From: Deltaproteobacteria bacterium
GTDB lineage: Bacteria > UBA10199 > GCA-002796325 > JACPFF01
Direction: 5' to 3'
NCBI GenBank assembly: GCA_016183065.1
Contig: JACPFF010000006.1
Coordinates: 171,578 to 235,577, forward strand
Length of the DNA: 64,000 bases
The stretch's first letter is position 1; each line of letters begins with the position of its first letter. The notes below the pieces were generated by a model, which saw nothing but the letters and a program-made list of their open reading frames with translations, was not told where the DNA came from and searched no databases. The position numbers and the translations under genes are program-made. This document shows, one piece after another, positions 10,341 to 20,008 of this stretch.

Positions 10341-11662
10341 GCGGCTTTCCGGGCTGAGGTTCTGCAGGGGGCCATGGTTACGGAAAAGCTTTGTTGGAGT
10401 CCGGCGAAGTCGTCAAGGATTTTCTTGCGATTTCGGCCTTCGACGAGGGCAAAACCGAGGCCTTCCACGCTGTGCGCCGGGCTGGCGATTTCGTCACCGG
10501 CGCATGTCCAGAGGGCCACATGACGCGTTGTGCCATGGATCAGGGCCGTGGGATCGGTCATTGCCGTGATCGTGCCGCGCTGCGGCGTGCTGAGCACCAG
10601 TGCGCCGACTTCCAATGATGTCCGCTGTTGCGGCAATCTCGGGATATAGGACGGATCGAGTTGCATCCGGAACCATCCCTCCATCGGGTCGAGTCCGGTG
10701 AGTGCGGTGAGCATAGACCGAATCGGGCCACCCCCGACACGGGCTCCAACCTCGCCAAAGACGAGCCGGCCACCGACCTCGAAGAATTCGGCATGGGCCG
10801 CACCATCCGTGAGCCCAAGGATGGAGAGGATCTCCTCATTGGCCTGTCGCAACTGCGCACACACCGGATCGGTATCGTGATGCCGGCTGATGGTCCCCGG
10901 AGACTCGGTCTGCGCGCGGAATCCCAGGACGTTGTAGGTATATTGTGAGGGGACGGCGAAGACCGACGTGCCTCCGTGGCGCAAGGTATCCACGTGAAAC
11001 TGATGGGTCCGTGTGTCAAGAAATTCTTCTACACGATAGCTGCGGGGATGTCGGGCAATGGTATCCCAGACCGCACCGATCGCTCCATCGTTGATCGGAT
11101 AGACCTCGCGACAGCCGCTCCCCACGCGCAGTTTGACCACGGCCCGTCCATGGTGGGCATCCACAAAGGCCTGCAGGGTCTGTCGTGAATGAATGCTGTC
11201 GAGGGCCTCCGGGAGGACAAAATGTTTCGGAGAGGCCCGGCGGAGCGTGGCGTGCATATCCGATTTGTCGCGAAATCGCCTCGCCGTACGCAGAGTAATG
11301 CCCGGCACATCGAAATATGCGCGTGCCCGGGCTGCGGGGATCAAATGACGCTCATAGCTGGCGACGATGGCGACCGGCGGGGTTGTTGGCAGATGCTTGT
11401 GCAGGGCCCTGATGACGTCGTGTCCCGAGGCGAGATCCGCCTCCACAACCGTGACGTTCGGTGCATCAAGGTGGGTCGCGTGGCCGGCGGGAGGTGTCAA
11501 AATCAGCGGATGGAGTCGCCGGGCCCGTGCCACCTCCAAAAAGGTCTGGACGGCGGCGTCACCAAAATATCCACGGTCCTGATGAAAATAGACCGCCGTT
11601 CTTCCGTTGGGTCGCGGTCCGATCCGATTGTGAGAAATGGGGCTTCGTATGCCGTGTGTCAT
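10337..11662 (-). CDS. ATP-grasp domain protein
   Basis: HGRAVVKLRVGSG...LVFGEVGARVGGGPIRSML ATP-grasp signatures. Confidence 0.8.
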   Translation of the reverse strand: MTHGIRSPISHNRIGPRPNGRTAVYFHQDRGYFGDAAVQTFLEVARARRLHPLILTPPAGHATHLDAPNVTVVEADLASGHDVIRALHKHLPTTPPVAIVASYERHLIPAARARAYFDVPGITLRTARRFRDKSDMHATLRRASPKHFVLPEALDSIHSRQTLQAFVDAHHGRAVVKLRVGSGCREVYPINDGAIGAVWDTIARHPRSYRVEEFLDTRTHQFHVDTLRHGGTSVFAVPSQYTYNVLGFRAQTESPGTISRHHDTDPVCAQLRQANEEILSILGLTDGAAHAEFFEVGGRLVFGEVGARVGGGPIRSMLTALTGLDPMEGWFRMQLDPSYIPRLPQQRTSLEVGALVLSTPQRGTITAMTDPTALIHGTTRHVALWTCAGDEIASPAHSVEGLGFALVEGRNRKKILDDFAGLQQSFSVTMAPCRTSARKAA

Positions 11663-11697
11663 GTACTCTCTCCATGGTGCAAAACTGTTTCGTCAAC

Positions 11698-11793
11698 TAT
11701 TGTAGGGGCTCACGTCGCCCCCTCCAGCGGCAAAGCCGCTGGAGCCTCCCCCTCAACGCCGCGGTGCGGCTGGGTCGTGTGGCACCACTCACA
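11698..11793 (+). repeat. Hairpin-mosaic repeat copy B
   Basis: TAGGGGCTCACGTCGCCCCCTCCAGCGGCaaaGCCGCTGGAGCCTCCCCCTCAACGCCGCGGTGCGGCTGGGTCGTG. Confidence 0.9.
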
Positions 11794-11864
11794 TGATAGG
11801 GCAACGGAGGATTGGGGCGGGGCCCCGCCAACCGTTGCCCATCGCGAAACAGCGGAGGGAGTGA

Positions 11865-12140
11865 CTACTCATAGAATGACTCGTATTTCTTTTGGAGCGT
11901 GCCGCGGCCATATTTCAGGACCCGCGCGCCACGACTGACCGTGGCAATGGCCACGTGGAGGATGTCGCGAACATCCCGCTGACTGCGGCCTTCCAGGAGC
12001 AATTGGACGATCTGCCACCGTTCAGCGATGGAATCGCGTTCATACGGTGTGAGGAGTTCGTTCAATATTTCTCCCACTTCCTCCGGAGTATTTGCCGAGG
12101 CCAGCAGGGTGCAGACATCTTTGAACCATTGGTGTTGCAT
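11865..12140 (-). CDS. TrpR-family transcriptional repressor
   Basis: ELLTPYERDSIAERWQIVQLLLEGRSQRDVRDILHVAIATVSRGARVLKYG aligns with the E. coli TrpR helix-turn-helix ([24 protein letters not shown]). Confidence 0.88.
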   Translation of the reverse strand: MQHQWFKDVCTLLASANTPEEVGEILNELLTPYERDSIAERWQIVQLLLEGRSQRDVRDILHVAIATVSRGARVLKYGRGTLQKKYESFYE

Positions 12141-12148
12141 GTCTATAT

Positions 12149-12158
12149 GTACTAGTAC
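12149..12158. promoter_or_regulatory. Palindrome GTACTAGTAC, candidate TrpR-type operator
   Basis: Perfect 10-bp palindrome 9 nt upstream of the trpR-like start; contains ACTAGTACG as in the E. coli trp operator. Confidence 0.55.
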
Positions 12159-12219
12159 GATAGAACTTTGCAGGTCAAGCAAAAAAATGGTCCGCGCACT
12201 TTTCCCGAGCAGAGAAACC

Positions 12220-12248
12220 TTGCCAAAGCCCTCTATGTGACTTATATC
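12220..12248 (+). promoter_or_regulatory. Promoter TTGCCA-N17-TATATC upstream of pabA
   Basis: -10 at 12243-12248, ATG at 12257. Confidence 0.5.
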
Positions 12249-12256
12249 TCCATAAT

Positions 12257-12826
12257 ATGATTCGTGTTTTTCTCCTCGATAATCTTGATTCGTTTACGTT
12301 TAATATTTTCCAACAATTCTCAAGCCTTGGGGCGATCGTGACGGTCGAGCGGGGAGGCGCGGCATTGTGGCAGCGATTTGCGGAGGCTGATCCGACCCAC
12401 GTCGTGTTGTCACCGGGACCGCACACTCCCGCCGCACATCCGGCCAATGCCTTGCTCATCAGGGCCTGCTGGGGACGACTCCCGCTCCTTGGCATCTGTT
12501 TGGGGATGCAGGCCATCAATTGCGCACTCGGCGGGACCTTACGTCGCGATACGCCCCCCCTGCATGGCAAGACCAGCGATATCCGTCACACCGCAGCAGG
12601 GCTCTTTGCCGGACTGCCGGTCCCGATGACCGTGGCGCGCTACCATTCCCTCAGTGTCGATCGACTCGGCCAGGGTCTCCGTCCCATTGCGTGGACAGCG
12701 GATGACCGGATCATGGCGGTTGCCCATGCATCAGTACCGCTATGGGGGGTGCAATTTCATCCCGAATCATTTTTGACGATCAACGGCCATCAGATGATCA
12801 GGAATTTTCTTCATGGAACTGCATGA
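12257..12826 (+). CDS. pabA: Aminodeoxychorismate/anthranilate synthase glutamine amidotransferase
   Basis: DNLDSFTFNI, LSPGPHTP, LGICLGMQAI, GVQFHPES motifs. Confidence 0.92.
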   Translation: MIRVFLLDNLDSFTFNIFQQFSSLGAIVTVERGGAALWQRFAEADPTHVVLSPGPHTPAAHPANALLIRACWGRLPLLGICLGMQAINCALGGTLRRDTPPLHGKTSDIRHTAAGLFAGLPVPMTVARYHSLSVDRLGQGLRPIAWTADDRIMAVAHASVPLWGVQFHPESFLTINGHQMIRNFLHGTA

Positions 12827-14099
12827 GTGTCCATATGTCGCGCTGGAGCGATCTCCTCCACCGGTACCCTGCATGGTGCTGAAGACCGCGCGTGTCACGG
12901 CGCAGGACCACTGGTCCATGATGGGCTGGGACCCCTGGTGGAGCTGGGTGCCGCCGGCCAACGGAGATCCCCTGCATGCCATGGATATCGCGATCCATCG
13001 GCTACGGCAGTCCGCACCGGTGATACCGACAGGACTGCCGTGCCCGGTCCCCATGGTCGCCGGTGCGCTGGCCTATGATCTGGGTCTCCAGCTGGAGCCG
13101 GTCCGGGTGCGCAGCATTGACCAATGGCATTTTCCGCACATGCTCCTCTATGCCTTTCGCCGGTGGCGTATTGTCAATGAGAGGACGAAACAGAGTTGGG
13201 AGATTCGACATGCCCGTCCCGATGATCCGGAGGCCCTCGCAGCCACACAGCGGCAACTGGGGAAGATACGGAACGCTCTCCCCCGACCGTTGGCATCCAA
13301 TTTTTCGCGAGAGGCCTACATGCGGGAGGTGGCAGCGCTCCAGGACGCCATTGCCGCGGGGGCCTGCTATCAAGTCAATCTCTCGCAACAATTTCAGGGG
13401 ACCACCGCACAAAGCGCCGCAGAGCTCTTTCGCCGGGTCGTGACGATGAACCCCGCGCCGATGATGGCATTCCTCGATGCCGGCATCTTTCAAGTGATCT
13501 CCTCTTCGCCGGAGCGACTCATCCAGCGGCGCGGAACACGTATCATCTCGGAGCCGATCAAGGGGACGATCGGTCGCGGGGCAACGCCTGAGGATGATCA
13601 ACAACGGCGAGTCTCATTATGGCAGAGTCCAAAAAATCGTGCGGAACTCGCCATGATCATCGATCTGGTGCGCAATGATCTCGGACGGGTCGCCGTGAGC
13701 GGTTCGGTGCAGGTCGCCGATCCCGGTCGGATTGTCTCCTACACTAATGTGCATCACGTGGTGGCGACCGTTACTGCCGAAGTGGCGACGACGGTTGCGT
13801 GGGGGGCGCTCCTGCGGGCGGTTTTTCCGGGGGGGTCGGTCACGGGCTGTCCGAAAATCGAGGCCATGTCGCGCATCGATGCTGCGGAAAAAATCCGTCG
13901 CGGATATTATTGTGGGGCACTCGGTTATATTGACTGGGGAGGCCATGGCGACTGGAATATCGCCATTCGCACGATCACGCAGGTCGGTTCGTCGGTGCTC
14001 TTCAATCTTGGCGGTGCGGTGGTGTATGATTCCACGCCTGCTGCGGAATATGAGGAGACCCTCCAGAAGGGAGAGACCCTCTTTGCCGCCATGCAGTGA
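12813..14099 (+). CDS. pabB: Aminodeoxychorismate synthase component I
   Basis: SSSPERLI...SEPIKGTIGR...ELAMIIDLVRNDLGRV...PGGSVTGCPKIEAM; PIKGT favours PabB over TrpE. Confidence 0.85.
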   Translation: MELHECPYVALERSPPPVPCMVLKTARVTAQDHWSMMGWDPWWSWVPPANGDPLHAMDIAIHRLRQSAPVIPTGLPCPVPMVAGALAYDLGLQLEPVRVRSIDQWHFPHMLLYAFRRWRIVNERTKQSWEIRHARPDDPEALAATQRQLGKIRNALPRPLASNFSREAYMREVAALQDAIAAGACYQVNLSQQFQGTTAQSAAELFRRVVTMNPAPMMAFLDAGIFQVISSSPERLIQRRGTRIISEPIKGTIGRGATPEDDQQRRVSLWQSPKNRAELAMIIDLVRNDLGRVAVSGSVQVADPGRIVSYTNVHHVVATVTAEVATTVAWGALLRAVFPGGSVTGCPKIEAMSRIDAAEKIRRGYYCGALGYIDWGGHGDWNIAIRTITQVGSSVLFNLGGAVVYDSTPAAEYEETLQKGETLFAAMQ

Positions 14100-14233
14100 T
14101 GCGGGCATAGCCGCCAATAGGATACCGCCGATACTTGCATCCCGCCACGCAGCACGTTATACCACCGGTCACACGCCAGACGTGACTGCTGCGCGGGTGG
14201 TGGCAGACCGGAGACACAAGAGAGGACGACACC

Positions 14234-16522
14234 ATGACGACAGTATCGGACCCTATTGAGACGACCGCGGATTTGGTCCGCCAGGTCTATGGAACGCTCG
14301 AACGAAATCTCGCGGTCGTGCGGAAGCGCCTCGGGCGGCCCATGAGCCTGGCCGAGAAGGTGCTCTACGGCCACCTCTGCGATCCCGTGGCACAAGTACT
14401 CATGCCAGGCACCTCGATGTTGGCGCTCCGTCCCGATCGTCTGGCCATGCAGGATGCCACGGCGCAGATGGCGCTGCTGCAATTCATGCTGGCCGGACGT
14501 GAAACGACCGCGTTGCCAACCACGGTCCACTGTGACCACCTGATTCGTGCGGAAGTGGGGGCCGAGCGCGATATGGCAATGGCCCGTCAGGAAAATGCGG
14601 AGGTCTATCAGTTCCTCGCCTCGGCCTCGCAACGGTATCGCATCGGGTTCTGGGAGCCCGGTGCGGGGATTATTCACCAGGTGGTCCTCGAGCAGTATGC
14701 CTTTCCGGGCGGGATGATGCTAGGGACCGATTCGCACACGCCCAATGCGGGCGGTTTGGGGATGATCGCGGTCGGCGTCGGCGGGGCCGATGCCGTCGAT
14801 GTGATGGTCGGGATGCCGTGGAATGTCCTCTCTCCGCATGTCATCGGTGTTCGATTAACCGGGCAACTGAATGGCTGGACTGCGCCCAAAGACGTGATTT
14901 TGAAAGTCTGTCATCTCCTCACCACCAAGGGAGGGACCAACCGGATTATCGAATACTTTGGTCCAGGTGCATCGGCAATCAGTTGCACGGGGAAGGCAAC
15001 GATCACCAATATGGGGGCAGAACTCGGAGCGACCACGTCGATTTTTCCCTATGACGCGCGGATGCGGACCTATCTCGGAGCGACGAATCGGCAGGCCATT
15101 GCGGCATTGGCGGATCAATACGCCTCGCTCCTCTCTGCTGATCCCGAGGTGGAAGCAACACCAGAGCGTTATTTCCAGGAGGTGTTGGAGATCGATCTCT
15201 CCACATTGGAACCGCACATCGTCGGTCCGCATTCTCCAGACGTTGCGCGTCCGATTTCGCAACTCAAAAAGGATGTCCGCGACAAAGGCTATCCCGATCA
15301 GGTCAACGTGTTTTTGATCGGGAGCTGCACGAACTCCTCCTATGAAGACCTCGAGCGTGCCGCCGACGTGGCACGTCAGGCAAAGGCCCTTGGGCTCAGG
15401 GCGGCAGGAGAGTTGCTCGTGACACCGGGCTCCGAACAAATCCATCAGACCATTCGTCGCGATGGCCAACTGGCGATGCTCGAGGCCATTGGTGGTGTCG
15501 TGCTGGCCAATGCCTGTGGTCCCTGTATCGGACAGTGGCGCCGGCACGATGTTGCGCTGGGGGAATCCAACAGTATCGTCACGAGCTACAACCGGAATTT
15601 TCCGAAACGAAACGATGGGAGTCCGCAGACGCTCGCCTTTATCGGGAGCCCGGAAGTCGTGACGGCCATGAGCCTTGCGGGTCGTCTCTCCTTTGATCCG
15701 CTGCATGATCCCCTCACCGATCCCTCTGGCCATTCCGTCCGGCTTCAACCACCGGCAAAGGCCCCCGAGATTCCCGCGCGGGGGTTTGTGGAGTCCCGTG
15801 CGGGATATTGTTCCCCCCCGGCCGATGCGGGAAAGACGGAGGTGGTGATCGCGCCGGAGAGCGAGCGACTGCAGCGGCTGACACCGTTTCCGGCGTGGGA
15901 TGGTCGCGATTTCACCCAACTCCCGCTCCTGCTCAAGGCCGCCGGCAAATGCACCACGGATCACATTTCGCAGGCGGGGGTGTGGCTGCGCTATCGGGGA
16001 CACCTGGAACGGATCAGTGACAATGCCTTTTTGGGGGCGGTGAATGCCTTTACGGGAGAGAGTGGTACGGGAAAGAATCTCCTGACCGGGGAGACGGCGT
16101 CCTTTCCGGAGATTGCCAAGGCCTATCGGCAACAGGGTCTGCAGTGGGTGGTCGTGGGGGATGAAAATTACGGTGAAGGATCGAGTCGCGAACATGCCGC
16201 CATGAGCCCCCGTTTTTTGGGATGTGCGGCAGTCCTCACCCGCAGCTTTGCCCGGATTCATGAGACCAATCTCAAGAAGCAGGGGGTCTTGCCACTGACG
16301 TTTGCGGATCCCGCCGACTATGACAAGGTACGGGAAGGGGATTCGCTCTCGGTCATCGGCTTGCCGATGTTGTCCCCCGGCACGCCGCTCACGGTGAGGC
16401 TCCATCATGCCGATGGGAGTGCCGAGACCTTCCCCGTGCGACAGAGTCTCACGACCGAGCAGATACTCTGGTTTAAAGCCGGTTCAGCCCTGAATGCCTT
16501 GCGACAGGGGCTTTTGAAGTAA
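14234..16522 (+). CDS. Aconitate hydratase
   Basis: 762 aa; GTDSHTPNAGGLGMIAVGVGGADAVD, IGSCTNSSYEDL, CGPCIGQW, GDENYGEGSSREHAA. Confidence 0.94.
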   Translation: MTTVSDPIETTADLVRQVYGTLERNLAVVRKRLGRPMSLAEKVLYGHLCDPVAQVLMPGTSMLALRPDRLAMQDATAQMALLQFMLAGRETTALPTTVHCDHLIRAEVGAERDMAMARQENAEVYQFLASASQRYRIGFWEPGAGIIHQVVLEQYAFPGGMMLGTDSHTPNAGGLGMIAVGVGGADAVDVMVGMPWNVLSPHVIGVRLTGQLNGWTAPKDVILKVCHLLTTKGGTNRIIEYFGPGASAISCTGKATITNMGAELGATTSIFPYDARMRTYLGATNRQAIAALADQYASLLSADPEVEATPERYFQEVLEIDLSTLEPHIVGPHSPDVARPISQLKKDVRDKGYPDQVNVFLIGSCTNSSYEDLERAADVARQAKALGLRAAGELLVTPGSEQIHQTIRRDGQLAMLEAIGGVVLANACGPCIGQWRRHDVALGESNSIVTSYNRNFPKRNDGSPQTLAFIGSPEVVTAMSLAGRLSFDPLHDPLTDPSGHSVRLQPPAKAPEIPARGFVESRAGYCSPPADAGKTEVVIAPESERLQRLTPFPAWDGRDFTQLPLLLKAAGKCTTDHISQAGVWLRYRGHLERISDNAFLGAVNAFTGESGTGKNLLTGETASFPEIAKAYRQQGLQWVVVGDENYGEGSSREHAAMSPRFLGCAAVLTRSFARIHETNLKKQGVLPLTFADPADYDKVREGDSLSVIGLPMLSPGTPLTVRLHHADGSAETFPVRQSLTTEQILWFKAGSALNALRQGLLK

Positions 16523-16545
16523 ATAAATAGAGCAATTTCAGTCAG

Positions 16546-16652
16546 TTATGGTGCGTTAACTTTTCCTGAGCACATGCGTTCTACAGTACCATAAGTATTT
16601 CAAACGTTTAACGAGCACGTTTGTGCTCATTAAACGTTGAAATACTATAAAG
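16546..16652 (+). repeat. Two-hairpin intergenic repeat (MITE-like), copy 1
   Basis: TTATGGTGCGTTAAC...GTACCATAA followed by AGTATTTCaAACGTTTAAcGAGCACgtttGTGCTCaTTAAACGTTgAAATACT; near-identical inverted copy at 29.7 kb. Confidence 0.9.
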
Positions 16653-16709
16653 GTCGACAACTTGGGGGCGGTGCCGACCGATACCGAGTAATGGAGGGAC
16701 ATCTCTACG

Positions 16710-17168
16710 GTGAAGACGATCGACAGCCATGAGGTGATTGCGCGGGTCCTCTCGCCGGACATGCCGGCGGGGACGCCCGAATATCCTGAAGCGCCCGAAT
16801 ACCAACAAGAAGCCATGATGCAGTGGCATATTTTCTGGGCGGCGCACCAGGCCATCGACGGGACGATCCGGTCAGATGTCACCTATGCCTCACTGGCCCT
16901 CGGACGATTTCGGGCGGCCGTCTTGACGGGCCGCCGGAGCAATGCCTTCGGCCGTGCCATGGTACGGGCGGCCGGGTTTGAGGGGCGACCGGAATTCGAG
17001 GGGAATGTCGTCTCTGCCGTGCAAGATGCACGGATGAACATGCTCAGCCTGATGACCTATTTGAACTATGATGACCTCCAGGAACAACTCCTCGCCGAGG
17101 AGGATGGGGGCTCGAATGTCGAAGAGGCGCTCCGTCTGCAGCGGATGCGGATGATGCGGTTTATCTAA
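16710..17168 (+). CDS. Hypothetical protein (152 aa)
   Basis: ORF without recognised domain. Confidence 0.6.
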   Translation: MKTIDSHEVIARVLSPDMPAGTPEYPEAPEYQQEAMMQWHIFWAAHQAIDGTIRSDVTYASLALGRFRAAVLTGRRSNAFGRAMVRAAGFEGRPEFEGNVVSAVQDARMNMLSLMTYLNYDDLQEQLLAEEDGGSNVEEALRLQRMRMMRFI

Positions 17169-18912
17169 GGGTCTCACTCCTCGATGCAGCACACCGTGCA
17201 CTGCGGATATCTTTCAGATCAATCTCCCATTTTTTGACACGGGCCGTGAGGGTGGAACGTGCAATGCCGAGCGCCTTTGAGGCCTTGGAGATATTGCCAC
17301 GATACGCGCGTAGTGTCTCCTCGATGGTCCGCCGTTCCTGGACCTGGAGGAGTGGTCCGGCCGCAGTTGCCTGATAGGCGGGGGTGGCCTGAAAGGTCGA
17401 GGGATGTGCAGGTTGCGGTGCAAAGTGGAGCGCGTTGGACTCGATCAAGGGGCCTTGCGCCGTGAGCACCGCACGCTCGATCGTATGCCGCAATTCCCGG
17501 ATATTGCCCGGCCACGAATGTTGACTCAAGGCCAATAAGGCCTCGGGCGAGAAGGCGAGTGTCCGCGATGGCGGCTTCGCGGCCTGCAGAAAATGATGGG
17601 CCAGCAGTTCGAGATCTTCGATCCGCTCCCGGAGCGGCGGGATATAGAGCGGAACGATGTAGAGCCGGTAAAACAGGTCCTCCCGAAAGAGCTTCTGCTG
17701 GATCCGTTGGGAAAGGTCCTGGTTGGTGGCTGCGACAATCCGACAGTCGACAGGGATATCGGCAGTGCCACCCACCCGGCGGACGGTGCGGGTCTCCAGC
17801 ACGCGGAGCAGCCGGATTTGGAGGTCGAGGGGCATTTCGCCGATTTCGTCGAGAAAAAGCGTGCCGCCGTCGGCCTGTTCAAAGACCCCACGATGTTGTG
17901 CGGTGGCGCCCGTAAACGCGCCCCGTTCGTGTCCGAATAATTCCGATTCAATAATGGTCTGCGGGATCGCGCCGCAATTGATCGCCACCAACGGCTTGGT
18001 GGCGCGGCCCGATCCGGCGTGGAGGGCATGCGCGAGGAGTTCTTTCCCCGTCCCCGATTCGCCGGAAATGCAGACCGTGACGTCGCTCGGTGCCACCCGC
18101 TGCACGAGTGCGAAAATTTCCTGCATACTCCGGCTCCGTCCCAACATTTCGCCGCACCGCTGCTGCATTGCCGGCCCGATGGTTTCATGGATCACCTGGA
18201 CATGATACGTGATATTGGTCTTTCCGATTTGGAACGTGCCACGCTCCGGGAGGAGTTTTGTCTGAATATTATGCCCGCCCCACCACGTCCCATTCAGGCT
18301 GCCACAGTTCCGCAGCAGCAATCCCTGTGCGGTCGATTCGATCCGGCAATGCGTTCGCGAAATATAGGGATCTCCGGCAATGCGCACGGTGTTGTGGGGG
18401 GCTGCGCCAATGGAAATCGGGAGGCGATCGATGACACATTCCGTCCGTTCGCCGTGTGGCAGCACCGCAGTGAGGAGCACCCGTTCACAGGTCAGTTCCT
18501 TCTTTTTCGGTTCGTATTTGAGCACCAGCGTCGGTTGATGTTCCTGCGAGATCGTGGTCTCCGTGAGGGGTTCGCTCGTGGTGGAGAAGGTGATCCGATA
18601 ATCGCTCACCTCAATCTGTTGGCCGGAGTCAATCGGGACGGTATCGGTGACCCGCTCACCGTCGACATACGTGCCATTGCGGCTGAAATCGGTCAGCTGA
18701 AAGGCTGTGCCATCCCATTCGAGTTCAAAATGATGTCGGGAGACATTGGGGTCCGCAAGTGGAATGTCACACTCGGGATCTCGTCCTACCACGATCCGTT
18801 CTTGCTCGATCGGAAAGCGTAAGAGCTGCTCTCCCTGCCGGCTCAGAATAAGCAATGGCATGACGACACTGGTGGTAATGCCCTTTTTCTGGTTGGTCAA
18901 TCGCAATTTCAT
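17161..18912 (-). CDS. Sigma-54-dependent transcriptional activator with two N-terminal FHA domains
   Basis: GESGTGKELLAHALH, GAFTGA, ELFGHERGAFTGAT, GGTLFLDEIGEMPLDLQIRLLRVLE AAA+ motifs; two FHA blocks (GRDPECDIPLADPNVSRHHFEL; GAAPHNTVRIAGDPYISRTHCRIE); C-terminal Fis-type HTH. Confidence 0.94.
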   Translation of the reverse strand: MKLRLTNQKKGITTSVVMPLLILSRQGEQLLRFPIEQERIVVGRDPECDIPLADPNVSRHHFELEWDGTAFQLTDFSRNGTYVDGERVTDTVPIDSGQQIEVSDYRITFSTTSEPLTETTISQEHQPTLVLKYEPKKKELTCERVLLTAVLPHGERTECVIDRLPISIGAAPHNTVRIAGDPYISRTHCRIESTAQGLLLRNCGSLNGTWWGGHNIQTKLLPERGTFQIGKTNITYHVQVIHETIGPAMQQRCGEMLGRSRSMQEIFALVQRVAPSDVTVCISGESGTGKELLAHALHAGSGRATKPLVAINCGAIPQTIIESELFGHERGAFTGATAQHRGVFEQADGGTLFLDEIGEMPLDLQIRLLRVLETRTVRRVGGTADIPVDCRIVAATNQDLSQRIQQKLFREDLFYRLYIVPLYIPPLRERIEDLELLAHHFLQAAKPPSRTLAFSPEALLALSQHSWPGNIRELRHTIERAVLTAQGPLIESNALHFAPQPAHPSTFQATPAYQATAAGPLLQVQERRTIEETLRAYRGNISKASKALGIARSTLTARVKKWEIDLKDIRSARCAASRSETLR

Positions 18913-18926
18913 CCCCAATATATCTC

Positions 18927-18943
18927 TTGGCACGGTCTCTGCA
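18927..18943 (+). promoter_or_regulatory. Sigma-54 promoter TTGGCACGGTCTCTGCA
   Basis: GG-N10-GC spacing, one mismatch to TGGCACG-N4-TTGCW; lies in the 44-bp divergent intergenic region between the sigma-54 activator and the M23 peptidase. Confidence 0.7.
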
Positions 18944-18955
18944 AGCACTGTGGAC

Positions 18956-19453
18956 ATGGGCTGCAGCATAGCAACCGGTCTTCTTCTTTTCACAGTGTGT
19001 CACTCCCTCTGGCAGGGACCTCTCTGGAGTGAGAGAGAAAAGACGGAGACCATCCCGTGGCAGTTTTCCGCACCGGTCAGTGGTCCCATGAGTAGCCGAT
19101 ACGGGATGCGGTGGCACCCGATCCATGGCGGGACGCGGCATCATGCGGGGATCGATATTGCGACTGCGCAGGGGACACCGGTCCGGGCGGTGGCTGCGGG
19201 TCATGTCGTGGCGATCGATTGGCACGAGGGCTATGGTCGGATGGTCGACATCGATCATGGGTGGGGGTGGCGGTCACGATATGCCCATCTCTCGGCCACT
19301 TTTGTGACGCGGGGGATGCCAGTCGGCCAGTCCCAGGTCATTGGCGCCGTGGGGACCACCGGTATTTCCACAGGGCCGCATCTCCATTTTGAGCTGCGCT
19401 ATGGGGAAAAATCACTTAACCCTCTCGTGATTTTCGCGAATTATCTGAAGTAA
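18956..19453 (+). CDS. M23/LytM-family peptidase
   Basis: Signal-like N-terminus; RYGMRWHPIHGGTRHHAGIDIA...GPHLHFELRYG. Confidence 0.92.
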   Translation: MGCSIATGLLLFTVCHSLWQGPLWSEREKTETIPWQFSAPVSGPMSSRYGMRWHPIHGGTRHHAGIDIATAQGTPVRAVAAGHVVAIDWHEGYGRMVDIDHGWGWRSRYAHLSATFVTRGMPVGQSQVIGAVGTTGISTGPHLHFELRYGEKSLNPLVIFANYLK

Positions 19454-19479
19454 TCTCTCATGGGTACCTCGGAGAGTAT

Positions 19480-19509
19480 TTGGCGCAATCAGACCGTTTT
19501 CTGTATAAT
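19480..19509 (+). promoter_or_regulatory. Promoter TTGGCG-N18-TATAAT, 7 nt before ATG
   Basis: -10 at 19504-19509, ATG at 19517. Confidence 0.5.
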
Positions 19510-19516
19510 TATTGAT

Positions 19517-19948
19517 ATGGTATTTGAATATGTGCATGCGTTTCCTTGTGCGACTCCCCGCGACACATCACCGGAACCATTTGTCAAACAAGTGGCAGAG
19601 ATTTTAGATCGCTGTGAACGCTCCAATGGGCCCATCAAGACGATTCATGGGGAGTTGCGCGTCTCCTGCCGTCCACTCTCCCGATCGGAATGTGAGCAAC
19701 TCGGACTCCATGCCACGATGCGCCGTGACTGTCGTTTCGCCGTCCACATTGAAGGGGGATGGCATTTGCATCCCCATGGAGAGCCGACCGAGGTCGTCAT
19801 CGATCTCTTCGGCGGGGGCGATGGGGCCTGTGATTCTGCCACGGCCTCTCTCCGCTCGGGCGAAACCTATGTCGATCTGACAGACCGCGAGATGCACCTG
19901 ATTACCGGCGAGCTCCTCTCGGCCCTCCAGCTCATGGCCAGCCAGTGA
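19517..19948 (+). CDS. Hypothetical protein
   Basis: ORF MVFEYVHAFPCATPRD...; no family recognised. Confidence 0.6.
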   Translation: MVFEYVHAFPCATPRDTSPEPFVKQVAEILDRCERSNGPIKTIHGELRVSCRPLSRSECEQLGLHATMRRDCRFAVHIEGGWHLHPHGEPTEVVIDLFGGGDGACDSATASLRSGETYVDLTDREMHLITGELLSALQLMASQ

Positions 19949-20008
19949 GTGGCGGCGGCTTTCGTCCACAACAGATGCACGGAAGAGGCCTGCCTGCGTC
20001 CCTTCAGC

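Noticed and set aside
12813-14099. Annotation as trpE
   Set aside because: PIKGT rather than PIAGT and absence of trpD/C/B/A nearby favour pabB; cannot fully exclude dual function.
16546-16652. Integron attC site (GTTAAC/GTTRRRY-like core)
   Set aside because: Core and overall fold do not follow attC R''-L''-L'-R' organisation, no integrase or cassette array.
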